The notes beneath the pieces were generated by a model, which saw only the letters and a program-made list of their open reading frames with translations, was not told where the DNA came from and made no database searches. Source: Rhodobiaceae bacterium (GTDB lineage: Bacteria > Pseudomonadota > Alphaproteobacteria > RS24). From it: a DNA stretch of 8,095 bases. The translations under genes were made by a program, and so were the position numbers. The DNA is taken from NCBI GenBank assembly GCA_002683515.1, contig NYTN01000084.1, positions 1-8,095 of the forward strand. The letters are read 5' to 3'. Shown piece after piece: positions 5,491 to 8,095 of this stretch; the stretch's first letter is position 1; every line of letters begins with the position of its first letter.

Positions 5491-5513
5491 TGATATACAT
5501 ATAACTTATATCA
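5491..5513. promoter_or_regulatory. Perfect inverted repeat in the mutM/ubiE divergent spacer
   Basis: TGATATA (5491-5497) and TATATCA (5507-5513) are exact complements around a 9-nt centre. The site lies 17 bp upstream of mutM, in a spacer that must hold promoters for both directions. It could be an operator or overlapping -10 elements; no regulator can be named. Confidence 0.4.
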
Positions 5514-5550
5514 AGTTTTCAGTGCCGCTATTTCTAGCCTATTCATTAGG

Positions 5551-5581
5551 ATTGGGCTATCGTCCTGAAAAATAGCCCAAT
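5551..5581 (+). promoter_or_regulatory. Strong hairpin in the ubiE leader next to the start codon
   Basis: ATTGGGCTAT (5551-5560) and ATAGCCCAAT (5572-5581) form a perfect 10-bp stem with an 11-nt loop. The stem ends 8 nt before the ubiE ATG and touches GAAG (5582-5585), the only SD-like bases. An alternative pairing of TTCATT (5542-5547) with AATGAA (5579-5584) would cover part of that site. Translational control or a protein-binding operator are both possible. Confidence 0.55.
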
Positions 5582-5589
5582 GAAGTGAC

Positions 5590-6360
5590 ATGACAGAAAA
5601 AACCACTACAGCATCATTCGGTCGGCAAGATGTGCCGATAGAAGAAAAACAAAAACGCGTGAACCGTGTGTTTGAAAGCGTTGCCGATAAATATGATGTG
5701 ATGAATGACATTATGTCGGGTGGGCTGCATCGTGTCTGGAAACTGCATATGGTGGATAGCCTCGCTTTGCCCACTGGGAACCGAGATTTTCATCTACTGG
5801 ATGTAGCGGGTGGTACGGGCGATATTGCTTTTAAAGCCGCCGCCAAGGCAGGGGACGGTTTTGCCGCCACCATTCTTGATATTAATGTAGCCATGTTACA
5901 GGCCGGACAGACGCGACTTGAAAAAAAGAAAAATATACCCCGTCCGGAAAATATTAATTTTACTGCCGGAAACGCCGAGGCACTCGCATTGCAGGACGAG
6001 TTTTTTGACGCTTACACGATTGCTTTCGGCATAAGAAATGTAACGCATCGTGATAAAGCACTCGCGGAAGCATACCGAGTGCTTAAACCCGGCGGGCGAT
6101 TTTTATGCCTCGAATTCAGCCATGTGGCTGATCCAATGCTTGAGAAGCTATATGATCGCTGGTCGTTTAATATCATCCCTAAAATCGGCAAGTTTATTGC
6201 CGGCGATGAAGAGGCTTATAAATATCTTGTTGAGAGTATCAGACGCTTTCCTAAGCCGGATAATTTCTCCCGTGAAATAGAAGCCGTAGGCTTTTCTCAT
6301 GTCCGATATGAAAGACTCTCCGGAGGTATTGTAGCCCTGCATAGCGCGTGGCGGATTTAA
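5590..6360 (+). CDS. ubiE: Ubiquinone/menaquinone biosynthesis C-methyltransferase UbiE
   Basis: UbiE uses S-adenosylmethionine to C-methylate the benzoquinol ring in ubiquinone synthesis (and the demethylmenaquinol ring in menaquinone makers). The 256-residue length is standard. The first family signature is YDVMNDIMSGGLHRVWK (35-51). SAM-binding motif I is LLDVAGGTGD (69-78), the acidic end of strand 2 is ILDIN (95-99), and FTAGNAEAL (124-132) covers the adenine-contact region. FGIRNVTHRD (146-155) and the second signature RVLKPGGRFLCLEFS (163-177) follow, with the usual C-terminal block SGGIVALHSAWRI (244-256). The ATG at 5590 has only a poor SD (GAAG) beside a strong hairpin. ubiB begins 1 bp after the stop, so the two are translated from one message. 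It is a cytoplasmic Class I methyltransferase; menaquinone use cannot be judged here. Confidence 0.98.
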   Translation: MTEKTTTASFGRQDVPIEEKQKRVNRVFESVADKYDVMNDIMSGGLHRVWKLHMVDSLALPTGNRDFHLLDVAGGTGDIAFKAAAKAGDGFAATILDINVAMLQAGQTRLEKKKNIPRPENINFTAGNAEALALQDEFFDAYTIAFGIRNVTHRDKALAEAYRVLKPGGRFLCLEFSHVADPMLEKLYDRWSFNIIPKIGKFIAGDEEAYKYLVESIRRFPKPDNFSREIEAVGFSHVRYERLSGGIVALHSAWRI

Positions 6361-6361
6361 A

Positions 6362-7906
6362 ATGCGGCTTCTCAGTTTCTTCAAACTAATTGGCTTCATC
6401 CGTCTGGTGTTCGCGCAGGACAGCTTGCTTCCCTCTGACTTCAAAGAAAAGGCACCGCTTTGGCTAAAAGCACTTCGCAAGATTTTTACCTTTGGCGCAA
6501 GAAAATTTGACCAAGACTTTCGCGGTGTTGAATTATCAAAAAAACTGCAATCACTTGGCCCCACTTATATTAAGCTCGGTCAGTCGCTTGCTACACGCCC
6601 CGATATTGTGGGCCTTAAATTAGCAAAAGATTTACAATATCTTCAAGACAGCCTGCCCGCCTTTCCGATGAAAGTTGTCGAAAAACTCATCATTGATGAA
6701 CTTGAACAACCTGCGAGTGAATTGTTTGACGATTTCAGCGAACCGGTTGCTGCCGCTTCCATCGCACAAGTGCACAAAGCCAAGCTCAAAGATGGGACGG
6801 CTGTGGCAGTCAAAATATTGCGTCCGGGCATTGAGCAGAAACTAACGACTGAGTTATCTACCTTTATGTTTGTGGCCTATATGGTGGAGGCACTTATCCC
6901 TGCTGCCCGACGCTTACGCCCTGTTGAGGGCGTTCGCACCCTTTGGAATAGTGTAAGACTCGAAATTGATTTACGTATGGAAGCCGCTGCACTTTCTGAA
7001 ATGCGCGAAAATACATTAGAGGACGTTAAATTTGATGTTCCGGAAGTAATATGGGAAGCCACAGCCAGGCGGGTTGTCACCATGCACTGGTCTGATGGCA
7101 CAAAAGCTTCTGACCTTGAAGCCCTGGAAGCCGCCGGACATGATATGCAGAATCTTGCAACCAGGCTGATACAAGCTTTTTTAACCCATGCGCTCCGCGA
7201 CGGATTTTTCCATGGGGATATGCATCAAGGCAATTTGCTGATTTGCCCCGATGGGACATTCGTAGCGATTGACCTTGGCATAATGGGACGACTTGATAAG
7301 AATAGCCGACGTTTTCTGGCAGAGATACTATATGGCTTCATCACCCGAGATTATCGCCGCGTGGCGCAAACCCATTTTGATGCCGGTTATGTGCCGGACA
7401 GTAAAAGTATGGAAGCATTTGCTCAAGCTTTGCGGGCTATAGGGGAGCCTATTCGTGGGCAGGATGCGGACAGTATTTCTATGGGGCGGGTTTTGACCCA
7501 GCTGTTTGAAGTCACCGAACAATTTGACATGCACACCCAGCCACAATTGCTCTTACTGCAAAAAACCATGGTAGTTGTCGAAGGCGTTGCCAGAAGTTTT
7601 GACCCTAAGTTAAATATATGGGATGCGGCAGACCCAGTTGTCTCAGGTTGGATTAAAAGTGAATTAGGGCCTGAAGCGGTATTAAAAGAAACGTTAGACG
7701 GGATGCAGCGTGCCGCCAAGTCCATCGGGCGCCTGCCTGATACATTGGAGCGCGTTGAACGCAATCAGGGACAGCTTGAAAAAATTCTCTCTGATAAGGG
7801 TTTTAAAATTCATTATGAAGAAGACAAGAAAAATACCCTAACGCCATTATTGCTGATAACCGGTCTCGCTGTCGGTGGTTATCTGACCTATCGTATTTTC
7901 CAATAA
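6362..7906 (+). CDS. ubiB: Ubiquinone biosynthesis atypical kinase/ATPase UbiB (COQ8/ADCK family)
   Basis: UbiB is a membrane-anchored protein-kinase-like ATPase needed for ubiquinone synthesis, thought to help the lipid intermediates reach the soluble biosynthetic enzymes rather than hydroxylate the ring. The 514-residue protein has every family hallmark: the KxGQ motif KLGQ (71-74), the Ala-rich nucleotide loop AAASIAQVH (130-138) in place of a Gly-rich loop, the ATP-site lysine in VAVKILRPG (Lys151), the ExD motif EID (201-203), the catalytic loop HGDMHQGN (284-291) and the metal-binding DLG (304-306). One hydrophobic segment close to the C-terminus (about 494-512, TPLLLITGLAVGGYLTY) is the likely membrane anchor; E. 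coli UbiB has two such helices. The ATG at 6362 directly follows the ubiE stop, which implies translational coupling. Identification is secure. Confidence 0.97.
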   Translation: MRLLSFFKLIGFIRLVFAQDSLLPSDFKEKAPLWLKALRKIFTFGARKFDQDFRGVELSKKLQSLGPTYIKLGQSLATRPDIVGLKLAKDLQYLQDSLPAFPMKVVEKLIIDELEQPASELFDDFSEPVAAASIAQVHKAKLKDGTAVAVKILRPGIEQKLTTELSTFMFVAYMVEALIPAARRLRPVEGVRTLWNSVRLEIDLRMEAAALSEMRENTLEDVKFDVPEVIWEATARRVVTMHWSDGTKASDLEALEAAGHDMQNLATRLIQAFLTHALRDGFFHGDMHQGNLLICPDGTFVAIDLGIMGRLDKNSRRFLAEILYGFITRDYRRVAQTHFDAGYVPDSKSMEAFAQALRAIGEPIRGQDADSISMGRVLTQLFEVTEQFDMHTQPQLLLLQKTMVVVEGVARSFDPKLNIWDAADPVVSGWIKSELGPEAVLKETLDGMQRAAKSIGRLPDTLERVERNQGQLEKILSDKGFKIHYEEDKKNTLTPLLLITGLAVGGYLTYRIFQ

Positions 7907-7995
7907 CATCCATAATTGTATCAAGAGCTTAAAATTACATTTAATTCCGGTAGAATATGTTTTATACCAGTTGCAGACAGATAAAGGATTTCCAG
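7907..7995 (+). promoter_or_regulatory. Short ubiB-coaBC spacer with the coaBC ribosome binding site
   Basis: No terminator hairpin is visible after ubiB. AAAGGA (7983-7988) with a 7-nt spacer is a good SD for coaBC. TAGAAT (7951-7956) could be a -10, but its partner CTTAAA 17 bp upstream is a poor -35, so read-through from ubiEB is at least as likely as a separate promoter. Confidence 0.4.
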
Positions 7996-8095
7996 ATGTC
8001 TGCACGATTGTTAAATAAACGTATTTTGCTGATTGTCGGTGGCGGTATTGCCGCCTACAAAACGCCCGAACTCGTCCGGCAGTTAGTAAAAGAAG
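7996..8095 (+). CDS. coaBC: Bifunctional phosphopantothenoylcysteine decarboxylase / phosphopantothenate-cysteine ligase, 5' end only
   Basis: CoaBC (also called Dfp) carries out two successive steps of coenzyme A synthesis: it joins cysteine to 4'-phosphopantothenate, then decarboxylates the product to 4'-phosphopantetheine. Only the first 33 codons are present. They contain the flavoprotein start typical of the CoaC half, RILLIVGGGIAAYK (9-22), with the GGIAAYK loop that binds FMN phosphate, followed by a helix beginning TPELVRQL (23-30). The ATG at 7996 has AAAGGA 7 nt upstream. Its position after ubiE-ubiB fits the alphaproteobacterial gene order and supports the call. A stand-alone flavoprotein of the same superfamily (for example UbiX) cannot be fully excluded from so short a piece, though UbiX starts differ. 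Confidence 0.85.
   Translation, partial: MSARLLNKRILLIVGGGIAAYKTPELVRQLVKE

Noticed and set aside
1..8095. Mobile elements, CRISPR arrays, tRNA or rRNA genes, toxin-antitoxin or defence genes
   Set aside because: No transposase or integrase frame, no regularly spaced repeats, no cloverleaf-like segment and no unfamiliar multi-gene cluster were seen; the window is ordinary core chromosome.

Overview
The window is a chromosomal housekeeping segment of an alphaproteobacterium with moderately AT-rich DNA. The evidence is the gene set and order (dnaN, dnaA, rpsT, mutM facing away from ubiE, ubiB, coaBC). The order from rpsT and mutM to ubiE, ubiB and coaBC beside dnaA is one I associate with Alphaproteobacteria. 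The DnaA sequence (SRLGWGLVADI around the arginine finger) also fits. I cannot name a genus.

Layout. Positions 1-826 (minus) hold the N-terminal three quarters of dnaN, cut by the window edge. A 237-bp spacer (827-1063) with a 9-bp inverted repeat and a putative promoter separates it from dnaA (1064-2533, minus). Just upstream of dnaA, 45 bp away and probably cotranscribed, is a rhodanese-domain gene (2579-3061, minus). Next is a 590-bp AT-rich gene-free stretch (3062-3651) full of short inverted and direct repeats, a T-tract and a hairpin directly after rpsT. Then come rpsT (3652-3915, minus) behind a good sigma70-type promoter (4016-4044), a small exported protein of unknown function (4068-4472, minus) and mutM (4554-5474, minus). 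A 115-bp divergent spacer with two perfect inverted repeats separates these from ubiE (5590-6360), ubiB (6362-7906, 1 bp after ubiE) and the first 33 codons of coaBC (7996 to the edge), all on the plus strand.

How the genes work together. The left half serves replication and its fidelity: DnaA initiates replication, DnaN is the sliding clamp and MutM removes oxidised guanine. It also carries a ribosomal protein gene (S20). The right half serves cofactors: UbiE and UbiB act in ubiquinone synthesis (UbiE may also act on menaquinone) and CoaBC makes 4'-phosphopantetheine for coenzyme A. Every gene left of about 5,530 runs left and every gene right of it runs right, as expected close to a replication origin. 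However, I found no cluster of consensus DnaA boxes, so no origin is called.

I found no mobile element, CRISPR array, tRNA/rRNA gene, toxin-antitoxin pair or defence locus, and nothing that looks like a new multi-gene system. The points worth a second look are the non-coding repeats, the rhodanese gene in front of dnaA, and the unidentified exported protein.
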